This document shows positions 53,406 to 64,000 of a DNA stretch of 64,000 bases, one piece after another; the stretch's first letter is position 1, and every line of letters begins with the position of its first letter. Below the pieces are notes generated by a model, which saw nothing but the letters and a program-made list of their open reading frames with translations, was not told the DNA's origin and did not search any database. The stretch lies in the NCBI GenBank assembly GCA_002205965.3, contig NADL03000646.1, forward strand, positions 532,607-596,606. Reading direction: 5' to 3'. The position numbers and the translations under genes were made by a program. Source of the stretch: Kappaphycus alvarezii (Eukaryota; Rhodophyta; Florideophyceae; Gigartinales; Solieriaceae).

Positions 53406-54971
53406 TACAAAAAAAAACAAAAATCCCAATTTCAAATCGATCCGTTCAAGACCAATCTGCATATAAACCGCTGTCGTTTTGGTTCACCACGGACCGTGAC
53501 CTCTTCCGCGAAACAAAAAACGAAACATACAAAAGTTTGAACCGGTCCCCAGCCGATCAACCACTCCGGTCATCGCAACCGCCGACGCCGTCGTCTCTTT
53601 CAATTCTGGTTGGTTGAGCGCTCGGCCGCTTCACCATCCTGTCCAACCCAGCCGCGCGCAAAACGTGTGGTCGGCGCTCAACGTGAGCTCGGTTGGGTCG
53701 CGCTTCGGCGGCCCGACGGCGGTAGACCAAGAAATCTCCGAGTTTCTTCTGTTTTCGCAGAAAAACTTTTTTCGAGTTGCACAACGTCTGGAAACATCGA
53801 ATGCATCAGCATTTGGTGTGCGCTGGCATTCCAATTTTGGGGACTGAGTGCAGTGGACGGTGCAACTGCGGCCGCTGAGCACCTCGCGGCATTCTGGAGG
53901 GGGCTATACCCGGAGCTCGTGTGTCAGGGATGAATTTTATCGTAGTTTAATTTACCACTACATGGTCAGCACACTTATGCAGCGCTGAGCAAAGCTTTGA
54001 GGTACGAAAAGGGCAGCAATGGCAGAGAGGCAATACGTGAAATCGATCTTACAGGCGGAAGAGAGCAGCTGGGTAGTTGATCCCGGATGTTAGAAACGGG
54101 AAACAGGCAAATCAACGTAATGCAAAGCAGGTCAACACGTGTGCTACCGGGTAGTGTGTGGACCACTGCAACCAAAAACAGTCGCCATTGGCCAAAGGAT
54201 CGATTTTTTTTGCAGCAAGGAGCGTGGCAGGGGCCTATGTCGGTAGAGAACAAGAGCATGATCCATCGTGGCACAGGAGAGAAGACTAGCAAGATCAGCC
54301 GCGGGGCAACAAATCTTGCTCGCTTGGACACAAGGAACATCATACGTCTTTGCATCATTGCTGCAGTCTAAACGTCTATTTAATCTATGGAGCGTGTGAG
54401 TATCCGCTCAAGAAAAGGGTAGAATTTCTACAAACAATGTGGATGTTCCATATCATTCCGTACCTGTACGTACAATCAAATTGCTTGCTTCGTGCACTCC
54501 ATCACCCTTCACCGAGAATCCTCCACTACGCTCCCCAAACTGCAGTGACTCGTCAACAGGGTGATCGGAGGAAAGGATGCGTGAGTGTGTGTCGCGCAGC
54601 GCCCAATGCCCGGAGGACACGCGGTATGTCTCAATCTTTCTTCCCTGGATGAATCTATTCTAACTCAACTCCTCTCCATGCCCCATTGTACTGCCTTCCC
54701 GCCACCAAACTCTCATTTTCAGCCCCTATTCGTACCCCCTACCGCAACCTGCCCCTTCAAGACCAGGTAACATGTCCCAGTCCATTCTAACCTGCTCCGC
54801 TCCTTCAACCCACCTCCATGCCAATCAATTCCGCGAGCCCCCTTCCGAATTCCTTTTTCTCCCTCCGTTCTCATCAAGCCACTCTATCATACCCCGCACC
54901 CCTTCGCGTTCCAATCATCTTCCACCCACTTCACAACCCTCCAGACTCCCTGTATCTCTCGCACCAACCCA

Positions 54972-55134
54972 AGGGGAAAAGGTTTGGGTGTTTTACTTTT
55001 GGAAGATATATCCGGTCTATCCCATGGTTTTCAAGACAACCGCAATCGACTCAAAAAGGGTATATCGACACAGTAATGGGGAAGGAACTACGCTCCCTAA
55101 AATGCTACCTTCAGGCCAGCCATCAAGCAAGCCG
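54972..55134 (-). mobile_element. LINE family 3 end plus tail B in arm C
   Basis: On minus it reads ACLMAGLKVAF, stop, then full tail B. It sits at a different point of X from the tail B copies in A and B, so it is an independent insertion. Confidence 0.8.
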
Positions 55135-56340
55135 AGCGCTCTTTCAACGAATGCACCCCTTCACGTCGCATCCCCCCCGTGTTGCATCGCTGCTCCCACC
55201 ACCCTCGCACCCCTCCCACCATGCCGCCTGAAACCTTCCACATGATCTTCTCAAGCATCCCACACTTTATCCCACCCGTTTTGGGGACGTCTGTGTTTTG
55301 GCTCATGTCTCGTGCTTGTCCCCGAGGTGCGTTGAGCTCGGTGGAATGGAAGCCGAGACTCAGCATTGCAATGTCCCTGGTTTGGACACGCATGGCATTC
55401 CAATGCTGAGCCTCTATTCCATTCTACCGCACTTCACGCACCCCGTGACAGAGTGCAGAGATGTGCAAAACCGTTTCGTTTGTGTTTGTGATGTTTTGTC
55501 TTGTAAGTCCGGGTGTCTCCCCTAGAACCTGGGAACTGTCGAAGAGGAGAGTCGCGGTAACGTCGATCGATCGTGAAACTATCAAGTGGATACTATGCAA
55601 TGGCTGTGCGTAAAGCTTTGGGCGTGGCTTTACGCGTGGGGAGGGCATGATACCATTGATGTATTCAAGGACGGGTTTGTCAGACGGGTTCGAGAAAACA
55701 TGCGATCGAAGGAGGTTTGCGTGATTGGGTTTTAGCGGGGGTGGTTTCCGAAGCTCGGTTTGTTGGTTTGAACAAGTTTTGGAAGGTGGTGGGGGTTTGG
55801 GTTGTAGTCTGATTATGTATACAAGGTGTACGATGGTGGGTGTGGCGACTCGATTGGGAAGTGGGGCAAGGGTATTTTTAAGGGAATGTGACGGTGGAAG
55901 GGTTTGGAGTTTGGCACTTGTGAAGGAAAGTTCGTTTAAGTTGGAATGGGCCATATCATTGAAATCAATTCCGGTCGCTCTCATAGTTCTTCCTGGCATT
56001 TGTTTGAACGAGGTGTTGTGGCGCCCAAATAATTGCGTGAGACAGTCGCAACGTTCTCTTGTCGGGCTTGGTGCTTTGCAAGGAATATGGTCTGCCTGTA
56101 TAGTTTGGGCATGTTAGAGTGAGAAGTGTTTCACAACTATTATGTGTGTTCGCGTAAGTCGATATGGATCATTACCGCAAATAAATGCCATTGGAGGTAA
56201 AGAGGTGGTTGTCGAAAAATTTCTGAGCCTGCAACTAGGCGTATTCTTTTCTGTCCAGCACTGCCCAGCAGTGAAGAATCCTGTGCGGCGCGAATGCTGT
56301 TCTGATTTCTGTCAAGATCTTAAGAATTTCATCAAAGTCG

Positions 56341-56408
56341 GTCAGCGCTCCTCCCTCAGCTTGAATAGCAATTCAAGCTTGAATGCAAGCTGAGGGAGGA
56401 GCGCTGAC
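56341..56408. other. 68-bp inverted repeat with perfect 23-bp arms
   Basis: The arms 56,341-56,363 and 56,386-56,408 are exact inverted copies. The 22-bp spacer contains the 14-bp palindrome ATTCAAGCTTGAAT. The homologous site in copy A (17,805) has only one arm. Confidence 0.9.
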
Positions 56409-57818
56409 GTGCTACAGCGTTCCTGAGGACGCACAATGAGCGATAATTTGTTGAGTTTTTTAAATATTTAGAGTAAATGACAACTATACTGTATTGTACA
56501 TTATTATTTACTCCACGTAGTGACGGTGCCTCGTGGCTCACGTGGCTCCTCTCGATAGCTACAGTAATAGACAAGTAGGCGGACCAGTCAGTGTACTGTT
56601 GTGAATGGACACGCGAATGCTCTACAAAAGCACAGCATAGATCTAGATTACAGAATGCATCGATCGTCATTGAAAAGGCAGAAGCAAAAAGGGTACGGAC
56701 TGGAAACGCGCACATTTGCAACGTATGAATCGTACAGGCTTATGAAAGCTCTGCATACTTGGCGCCTTGAATGGCATCAGGATAGCATGGTGAATGCAGA
56801 CGCATTGGAAGAGCGACCGCGGGGAGCACAGCTGAAGAGAGAACGCAGGAGCAAAGAAGAACCATCGCAGCATAGCTACACGGGCGGACGCATATTGATT
56901 AGAACGCAATCATATATGGGCATGATTCAGGAATGACATTGGAATGCAGAGACTATGAAGGCAGCTGGCGAGATGGCAATGGCCAAGGCACTTGCAAAGC
57001 AAGTAGCGATGAGTAGATCAAGGAAGAGCTGTTGAGTCTCTATATAAACTCTAAAATAGCGGCCAACCTAAGCGAGGATAGAGGCAGCACGCCGGCGACT
57101 TGTGCCGAATCACCTTGCCTTCCCCAATCCGTTGATACTCTTCCCTCTGCAGCAACATCCCAGTGAGCTAAACTTACAGCATTTACACCTCCCAGCGGGC
57201 CTATCTACAACTGTACAGTATTGTACTGTGCCGCTGCTTAGAAAAAAATACTATACTACACACTTACCTAAGTACTGTGTGCCCAGCTTCAATGCATCAG
57301 GATACAGTACTTTCGTTTTTACACATTAATTATCTTCAATACTTGTAAAGGGCCACTAAAATTGACTAGCTTTGGAGTGGGAGGCAAACTTCTGCATGTT
57401 GCGAGCTACGACCGATCGCTGAAGCTGCACACCTGGACCAAATGGCATCGCTGAGCTTTTGATAAAGTCGTGAGGATACCTTCGCCTTAAAGCTTCCGAT
57501 ACGGGCCGCGATGGCGGCCGCATACTCGTCGACAACCTTAGATGTGGTCTCCGATGGACATCACAGGTAATCAAAGGCTAGCGGGACAAACTACCAGCCT
57601 TGAAGCGGGCGTCCCGGTGAAGCATGGCCAGGAATGGCGGCGATTTTGGTCGCAAAGTCCCTCAGTTTCCGTCGTTCTGCCGCATTGCCGGCAACGCGCG
57701 CTTCCCGGGCTCCTCTGGATAGGAAGCACTGTTGGAAAGGTGAGGAGACTGTGATGTCATACACAACCGGGAGAGGGGGCGTAGGGTTTTCCGGAGAAGT
57801 AGTCGGGTGGACGAGTAT

Positions 57819-59225
57819 TGTAATACAGAAAATGGTCCTCCCCTTGTGTAATTCAGAACATGGTCCTCCCCTCGTGTAGTCCACCAACTTAAAACGATTC
57901 CGCTTCTGACTTCGCGCACCGTCCTTTCTAAATTTGCCTCCCATCCTCCCTAGATATTTTAATTCTCTATCCGCTCCTCCAAATTAGCGTTTTACGTCTT
58001 TTTTAAATCTCGTTTCTTCATTAAACTCACTCCTTATGTAGAAATTCCGTGCAAATGCGCTAATGCAATTTCGATTTTAACTTTTTAGTACCGACTCCAG
58101 TCCGCCCCTAATGTGTACTTAAACCCATTCTACCCAACTTTTTTTGAGCTCCACCAACCCCTACACACACTACCCTCCCCTCGCACCCACTGTTCTCCGT
58201 CCACAATCATTTACAACAAAAATGATCAACCTTCGCCCCTCCGCCCCCACCACCAAAAGCCGCTCCTCTCGCCCCTTAAACGGCCTTGCGCTCGCTGCAT
58301 ATGGCCTGACAGACGCAGACGACTACCAGCGACGCCATACTAAGGAGAAGATAATCGAGTTCGTCCGCAAACTCTTCACCGAGATGAGGCCGAGGAGGTA
58401 CCTGAGGGGCAAGAACGGGAAGTCGGGGGGGAGCTGGGGAGACCTTCGAGGAGTGGGCAGCCCCGGAATTGATGTACGAGGTTAATGATGAGGAGGACGA
58501 GGAGAATGAGGAGGATGTGACTAGGACGAGGACGGGGACGAGGACGAGGGTGAGGACGAGGACGAGGAGGATGAAGGACAGGAGGCATGGGAAGTGTTGG
58601 AATGGTGGAATGTATGGAACAAGTGGTACCGACGATGGAACCGGATGGGATATCTTTACTAGTTTATATATCCCCCAGGAGGAAATAGATAGTTATGAGC
58701 TGTTCCCAGATATCTGTGGGGACTGCTTGGCAGCATGGATATTTTACAGGAGTTGTTTGGATCTGATTTAGAGAATGGAAATAAGAGGACCTCATTGATT
58801 GTTAGTTTCTTAAGTATCTTTTGTTTAGAGTATATCGTCCACAAAAAGTGTTTTTATGCATTTCCTGGTATTTTCGGTAGTTTTGTTCGGACTTACGGGG
58901 TAGCCGAAAGTCTATATAAGCTAAGTAAACTGCTTCCTCATGAAGAGGTCAAGCAAGTTGGCAGAAAACTTCAAGTCAAGTCCCGAGTAGTAGGAAGTTC
59001 AGAGTCAACTCCAGACCCAGGAAACATTTTTCATACGCTGGTCGCAGAGCATCAGTGGTGGGCCCTGCCCCTTCCATACTTGCTTGTAGGCCTCTCAACT
59101 CTCTTCCATATACACTCCTTTTTGTTCACTCAACTTACCATGGTAGCACTTTTGTCGCTTGCAACACCTGCTTCTTGGGGTAATTGGTTCTGAGTATCTC
59201 TCCTCCCGTCAATTTACCCCTATCA
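57819..59225 (+). mobile_element. Element E: 1,407-bp TG...CA insertion, probable solo LTR
   Basis: AGTAT flanks it at 57,814-57,818 and 59,226-59,230. The ends are TGTAATACAG and CCCCTATCA. The left copy of LINE 1 (7,346-7,352) lacks it. Two tandem AATGGTCCTCCCC(T/C)(T/C)GTGTA blocks lie at the start. TG...CA ends with a 5-bp duplication indicate an LTR, but an LTR of 1.4 kb with a gene-like ORF is unusual. A related end fragment is at 27,700-28,000. Confidence 0.7.
58222..58485 (+). CDS. ORF inside element E (87 aa, frame continues acidic in another phase)
   Basis: The ATG follows C/T-rich sequence. The product starts MINLRPSAPTTKSRSSRPL and contains HTKEKIIEFVRKLF. After a likely frameshift near 58,385 an acidic Glu/Asp-rich segment follows (58,469 on: MYEVNDEEDEENEEDV), with an imperfect GAGGAC/GAGGACGAG repeat to 58,570. 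No family is recognised. It may be the start of a Gag-like or captured gene. Confidence 0.35.
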   Translation: MINLRPSAPTTKSRSSRPLNGLALAAYGLTDADDYQRRHTKEKIIEFVRKLFTEMRPRRYLRGKNGKSGGSWGDLRGVGSPGIDVRG

Positions 59226-61130
59226 AGTATATCAGCAGGTCGGGCGTCCAGTTCGAGAAGTAAATACGGACTTCATAGTGGACGCCTGCTCCAGCAGCTT
59301 TGATTAGGTCTTTGCCGAGCACTTTTGCCACAGATTCGTGGTAGTTTTTCCAACCGAGACCTTTGTTACACAGGTCAGCGGCATGGTCGCCGAGGTTGTC
59401 CATAGGCGCCTTGCATTCCGCTCAAAGGAGCGGGGTAGTTTCGTTGAGGACGGGGACTCCTAAGTGGCGCCGCAGCATCACTGACCACACATCATCGTAT
59501 ATATGGGTGACCACAGACAGATGGGCAGTGAGTAATGCCGCATCACGTGTACGCAAAAAAGCGTTACGGCGGATGCGTTTAAAAATCTCGGGTTCAGAGT
59601 GTGACGAGGGGTTCGGGAATCGCGACCAATCATCATCTTTCCAGAAGCATTTAGCAGACGACTCGCAACATGCTTGATATAAGATATTGGTTATATCACC
59701 AGGCTTGGATGCGAGGGTAGCCGCTGTAAGTGCGTCTGGGAGGCCTCCATGTTTTGCGGAGAATGATGGGTGGAGTCGTTGAAAAAATTTGCATAGATGT
59801 CGATCCGCTTCTGCGTACTTGGGTAAACGGGAGTCAGCAGCAGCAGTGTCATGTCGGTGTCCCACCCGCGCGGAATCAATGATGCTAGCTGCGTATGCGA
59901 CAACATTCAGCGTGGTTAAGGGCGTGAATCTATGACAGCAATAGCGGAGAGGTAGGGTAACCTGTTGCCGCACCATGTCTGTCATCGGTACATTATTTGA
60001 CCACCAGTAAAACTGCATCTGGTCTGTATCAAATTGTTGTGCGATGGCGGTTGTCGCACTGGCCGGCGTTAGCTTGGTAACGTGTCGTAGCTTGCATGCA
60101 ACGGCAACAAAATCTGTCTAGATGGAACCGGACCCGTGGGTCCCCGATCCCGTCAATCAATGAGAGTGTCCTGTTGCAGTCATCGATTTTCCTAGTAAGG
60201 AAGTTCTCCATAAAAGAGGGCGACCCAATCGGGGCACCGAGGAGGTTGATGCCCGTGTTAGAGAAGTTCTCACGGGGGAAGCAACGTAGCAAAGACGATA
60301 TATGGTTGACGGGTTGGGACGGCCAGAAGAGGCGTGTTTCGGCGGGGTCTAGAAAGAAGCTGTAGTCCGGTCTTTTGCAGCACAGTATCAAAACTGCCCT
60401 GTCTAGCTCAGTGTCGGTGCCTATGAGAGTGCAGTCGTCGGCGTACCAGCGATGGAGGCTTAGCTCCGTGGTCATTGCTACTGCTTTCGCCAAGGGGTGC
60501 ACTACCAGGGAAAACATAAGCATGCTAGCTGGGTCTCCTTGTTGAATTCCGGCTTGGCTGAGGATGTCCGGTGCAAACGCCGCCGGCAGGATCAGCGACG
60601 GCGTTCGTCGCGCGTAGACCATGTTCAAGAACCGACAGAGCGAGGGTACCTTGGAGGGAAGCAGGTCGATCATCTGATGCCTCGAGAATCGGTTGAATAC
60701 GTTGTGCGCATGGACCGAGAGGAGAATTTAGGCGCCGTCCTCTCCTCGGGTACGGACTTGCTCCCGAGCATCGTGGACAATGGAGTCAAAGTCAGAGGGG
60801 ATACCATTGCCGACTTGCAGCGGGGCGAGATAATGGCGGGTGTCGTCCAATGCTTGGGGCAAGAGAACTTTCGTCACCAGGCGCCGTACCGCCGTCCCAA
60901 TTGCGATAGGCTGGATCTTTCTGGACGTGGTTGGATCGGGAGATGCGTCACAGAGGAGATGAGCGGGATTGTGGCGTCAGGGAGGTCCCCATTAGCTAGT
61001 CGCCGTATAACGGAAGTGAGCACAGAGATCCCCGTAAACCCTGCCTCTGGCGTCACCCTGGTGTTAGCCAGGAGGTGCAGCGAGGGGACATGCGATCAGA
61101 GCCCGGGGCGAAGTTATGATTCAGCCGGCG

Positions 61131-61510
61131 GACAGCGGGTGTGGCGACTCAGTTTGAAAGCGTGGCAACGGATTTTTCAAAGAAATGTGATGGTGAAATG
61201 GTCGGTAATTTGGTACTTGCGAAGGAAGGTTCGCTTAGGTTGGAATGGACCCTGCCAGTGAAAACAATTCCGCTTCAAATCGTTATGCGTCATCAGGAAC
61301 GCACCAGAAGTTCGGGTTGGGGGAAGACGGCTTCGGCACTTGGAAAGTCTTGAGGGAAATCATAACAGAAGTCGCGGCGCACAGGAATGCTTACACCTAG
61401 TTGTAGCTGGCTCAGAATGTCTTCGACAACCAACGACTTTCATAGTGCAGAGGCTGGCTTTCCGCAGCGCGAACTTTCCGAGCATCCCGGAGGGTGCGCA
61501 ACGAGTTTTA
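61131..61510 (-). repeat. Start of X1 and module M, arm C copy
   Basis: It matches 1-370 inverted. At 61,139/61,140 the X1 sequence is joined directly to LINE 1 sequence (left-arm coordinate about 5,524). Confidence 0.75.
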
Positions 61511-62045
61511 CATCCTATACCTGGGTGTTTCTCAAGTGGTCAAAAAGTTTGGATCGTTAAATATTTGCATGCAAGGCCTTCTCCTAAACTGACACCAGTT
61601 CTCAAGGTTCTTGAATTGTATTAAGACTTGACCCTCACCAATGCCTAGCCTTAATTTGTTCCAGTGCGCAAATACACATTCGGTGGATAGCATTCTGACG
61701 TGTTCGACGGTTTGAATGGCGTTGCCGGGCGCGCGCAATGACTGTGAGGGCCTTTGATGCCTTTGCACGGAAACGGTCTGTCATCATGCTCGGATGTGCC
61801 GCGGGAACCGTTTCGTGCAATGCAACGTTGGTTACGGCATACACTAAGCCAGGACTTACGCCAGTATTGAAAGGGCGCCCCTTTCTGCTCGTTTCTGGTG
61901 CGTGAATATGCCTCCTTTGTGAAAACAGAAGTCTTTACATCTAAGCAGTACAGCCCCAAAATGTTTTTTCCTCTAAGGATTGAATTCAACAGGCAAACAT
62001 TGGTAATATTATAAGCTGGCGGGTTTGTGGTGTCAGTATAAGGGC
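61511..62045. other. No gene recognised
   Basis: Short frames only. 61,511-61,560 probably continues module M beyond the left window edge. Confidence 0.4.
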
Positions 62046-62115
62046 GGTCGTCTGGAAAACCATGCGATAGGTCGGATATATCTTCCAAGAGAAAAACACC
62101 CAAACCTTTCCCCGA
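62046..62115 (+). repeat. LINE tail B fragment
   Basis: Last 70 bp of tail B (TCTGGAAAACCATGCGATAG to CCCAAACCTTTCCCC). Confidence 0.8.
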
Positions 62116-62261
62116 GTAAGGGCGGCAAAGTTTTAATAGCGAAATTAAGTAGTGGGCAACGACTTCGTAGCTACGGTACGTCAAAACTCTGGAATAAACT
62201 ATGTATCGAGAGGTTCAATTGACTCAACAAAGGGGCTGTGGCTCAGTGTTGTGTGTTTCCA

Positions 62262-62336
62262 CACAACACACTAATTTATGAATTCCCTCCGAACGCTTCT
62301 GCGCAACATTGTACAAACCATAAAGATTGAGCACCA
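62262..62336 (+). repeat. LINE family 5 tail fragment
   Basis: TAATTTATGAATTCCCTCCG, then CGCTTCTGCGCAACATTGTA, then AAAGATT correspond to the end of the LINE 5 insertion at 42,298-42,370 (opposite strand). A GTGTTGTGTG/CACACAACAC hairpin lies just upstream at 62,251-62,272. Confidence 0.65.
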
Positions 62337-62502
62337 CGTGCAACACAACTCATCAAGTCGCTTAAGGCCATGAACACATGATATTTTATTCTTGTATTTA
62401 CGCTAGAGAGTTCACAGACTGACCAAATACTGTAGAAGAAGAAGAAGACTTTACCAGGCAGGAAAGGGTGGGCTAGCGGCCCTCAAAAGGGGAAAAATCT
62501 AT

Positions 62503-62690
62503 CCGACCAGGAGCGGTTGAGTTGCCGTCTGTTGATAGCGACAGAAGATAATTATTGTATGAGCGAGCTTATAATCGTGAACAAGCGATCGCGCTCGAAG
62601 GCTGGGCTACTGCCTTTCCGTAGAGCGATGTACTCCGCAATTCTTGACAGACCTCGTTCGGCACCGGGACCGGCAGACCCATACATAATA
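62503..62690 (-). pseudogene. LINE family 2 C-terminal fragment
   Basis: The reverse complement matches 3,200-3,385. It gives the end of the nuclease-like region (SRPAFERDRLFTIISS, then INRRQLNRSWL) and stays readable where the left copy has a stop. Confidence 0.75.
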
Positions 62691-63006
62691 CTGTACAGTA
62701 CAGTTAACGAGGTTAAAGGCGTAAAAATTTGGTGAAATTTTCAAAGTAGAGTAAAAACCATACTGTACTGGTTCCTGGAAATCGGCCTTTTGACTCCGTG
62801 GCCGCCCTGCGACACGCTGTGGTACCGTCGTGTTCCTGTAAAGATTCATTAAACGGGTTGCAAGTGCCACGTTTCTCCCACATTATCTGCAAGCGCTTAT
62901 ATCAGAGCATTACAGTAGTTGCATCATATAGCCGTTGGTAGCGATGGCCTAGGTACTGCAAAGTACACAAATGTACGCTTTCAGTGTAAATAAGCGTGTC
63001 AAGCGC
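62691..63006. other. No gene recognised
   Basis: ACTGTACAGTACAGTT palindromes near 62,690 and ACTGTACTGG near 62,762; otherwise featureless. Confidence 0.4.
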
Positions 63007-63975
63007 AGTACGAATGAAAACGTACAAGGTGGCCTATTTTTTTTCGCGGAGCATACATTATTCGCCATTGAGAAACATGGCGCACAGTGTTTTGTTTCCT
63101 TGTCATATTTATTCTTGATAATTTGCAGATACTGTAACACTGGGCGATTCCAAAATTCACTAGTGACGAATCCACCGCCAGTAGTACAATAACCTGTATG
63201 GGGCAGTTTGTAGCACGCGGGAAATATACTGAATTTATAAATATTTTAACCATTGGTAAACGGATTGAACGTTGCGTAAACGGACTCGTGCGGTCATGGC
63301 AATTATTGAGGAAAACTGGATGGCAAAGCAATCACAATGAGTTGTATTCTCTACAGAAATACAGACCCATACTGAACATGATCACTCCACACAGTAAGAA
63401 AAAACTGTACTGCCTAGCTAGTTAACCACAGCAACTTATTCTTGGCGACGAAACGCTTTGCCAATTGATAACAAACCTCGGAATGTCATAATTAGCGGCA
63501 AGAACATTCTAGCGGCACGCTGTGCAGAGTCTAGTATGCCCATCACGCAACTGCACGCCACTGTGTAACAGGCATACGTTTCCATTCAAAAACAACAGCC
63601 GCGATGTGAGTGTCGTTGCTGGGTGCACCACAGGTATATCATAGTTTCCGAAACTTTTTTCGATGACTGACGGACAAATGTCGATGACGGACGGACAAAT
63701 GGTTGCGCAAAAACCTGCGCATTATCTTTTCCCATGATGTTCTAGACTATTCCATGTGACAAAGGAAACGTGGATCTTGAATAACGAATATTGCTAAATG
63801 CAGAGCAGAGATCACGATACCGAAGGCCTCCAGTGGTTTTACATCTGCTTTACTGATACTACTAGAGAGACAGACATTGCCCATGATAGGGCCATTTCAA
63901 AACTTGGAGGAGGTTGTCTTCCCCGCGATATGGTTACACTGTGAGAACCACACTGCTCCGAGAGTAGCAACTGTT
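63007..63975 (-). repeat. Repeat Z, copy Z2
   Basis: Inverted copy of Z1 without the LINE 5 insertion. It includes the roughly 70-codon plus-strand frame 63,198-63,425 (GKYTEFINILTIGKRIERC), which has a counterpart in Z1. Confidence 0.7.
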
Positions 63976-64000
63976 GAATAGAATGAATTGATTTACCGCT

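Larger units (their letters stand above)
57360..61130 (-). pseudogene. LINE family 1, arm C copy, split by element E
   Basis: On minus, RPIAIGTTLRR-type sequence is degraded near 60,890. The RT frame 60,673-60,029 then keeps PSLCRFLNMVYARRTPS, GIQQGDPASMLMFSLVVHPL, WYADDCTLIG and DYSFFLDPAETRLFWPSQPV, followed by FMENFLTRKIDDCN. A post-RT frame is open at 60,018-59,422, then the knuckle and RPAD region. Element E interrupts it at 59,225-57,819, after which DIAVSSP-type sequence resumes. This copy retains the QGDP motif deleted from the left copy. ORF1 and everything before 5,524 of the left copy are deleted. Confidence 0.85.
52789..61510 (-). repeat. Arm C: inverted, internally deleted copy of the left arm
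   Basis: Read on minus, the order is module M and the start of X1, LINE 1, spacer, module M, X, and then 25,566-26,110 of copy A. Two deletions are precise: 371-5,524 (about 5.15 kb) and 21,219-25,565 (4,347 bp, with 4-bp microhomology CGTG). It lacks the chromovirus, the Harbinger element, the solo LTR and four LINE tails present in the left arm. It has its own insertions: element E, a tail B and a tail C. Confidence 0.9.

Noticed and set aside
55424-55999. 191-codon minus-strand frame in X of arm C
   Set aside because: It is broken in copies A, B and X1 and has no domain; probably chance in C-rich sequence.

Overview
This is a eukaryotic nuclear window, very rich in transposable elements and poor in intact genes. 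The best clue to the organism is a decayed plastid-type (cyanobacterial) enoyl-ACP reductase at 34.6-35.5 kb with an N-terminal extension like a transit peptide. Together with intron-free gene remnants, this fits an alga, most likely a red alga. That assignment is an inference, not proven. I found no rRNA, tRNA or CRISPR array.

Layout. (1) 1-28.3 kb, left arm: a repeat called X here (copy X1 at 223-2,575; a longer copy A from 18,362), a LINE with a nuclease-like C-terminal module (3.5-7.8 kb), a complete but disabled Ty3/Gypsy chromovirus with two LTRs (8,054-14,222), a PIF/Harbinger DNA transposon (15,125-17,765), a solo LTR and several very short 5'-truncated LINE 3' ends. (2) 28.3-36.3 kb, middle: remnants of cellular genes (a CDT2/DTL-like WD40 protein, a protein with two copies of a 45-residue motif, an eIF2B-family subunit, FabI). 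All carry frameshifts or stops and are bounded by LINE pieces. (3) 37-43 kb: remains of a second Ty3-like element, a Copia-type RNase H with an LTR, a LINE C-terminus, and repeat Z. (4) 43.0-52.8 kb: a direct duplicate (copy B) of 18.4-28.3 kb. (5) 52.8-61.6 kb: an inverted, internally deleted copy (arm C) of the left arm. (6) 61.6-64 kb: LINE fragments and a second, inverted Z copy.

What makes the window informative is that arm C and copy B keep pre-insertion versions of many sites. Target-site duplications (TSDs) and empty sites can be read directly for the chromovirus (5 bp), the Harbinger element (TTA), four LINE tails (5, 5, 7 and about 10 bp), a 1,407-bp TG...CA element (AGTAT), a 775-bp unknown insert (up to 13 bp), a 604-bp LINE fragment (9 bp) and a 64-bp insert (12 bp). 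The order of events can therefore be reconstructed.

The most interesting unexplained items are: a C-terminal module (Zn-finger, RHN-like motif, D-I...D-V-T-V) shared by five LINE families; LINE tails as short as 45-120 bp that spread like SINEs; an overlapping ORF pair inside X; and the 775-bp insert with an internally duplicated ORF.
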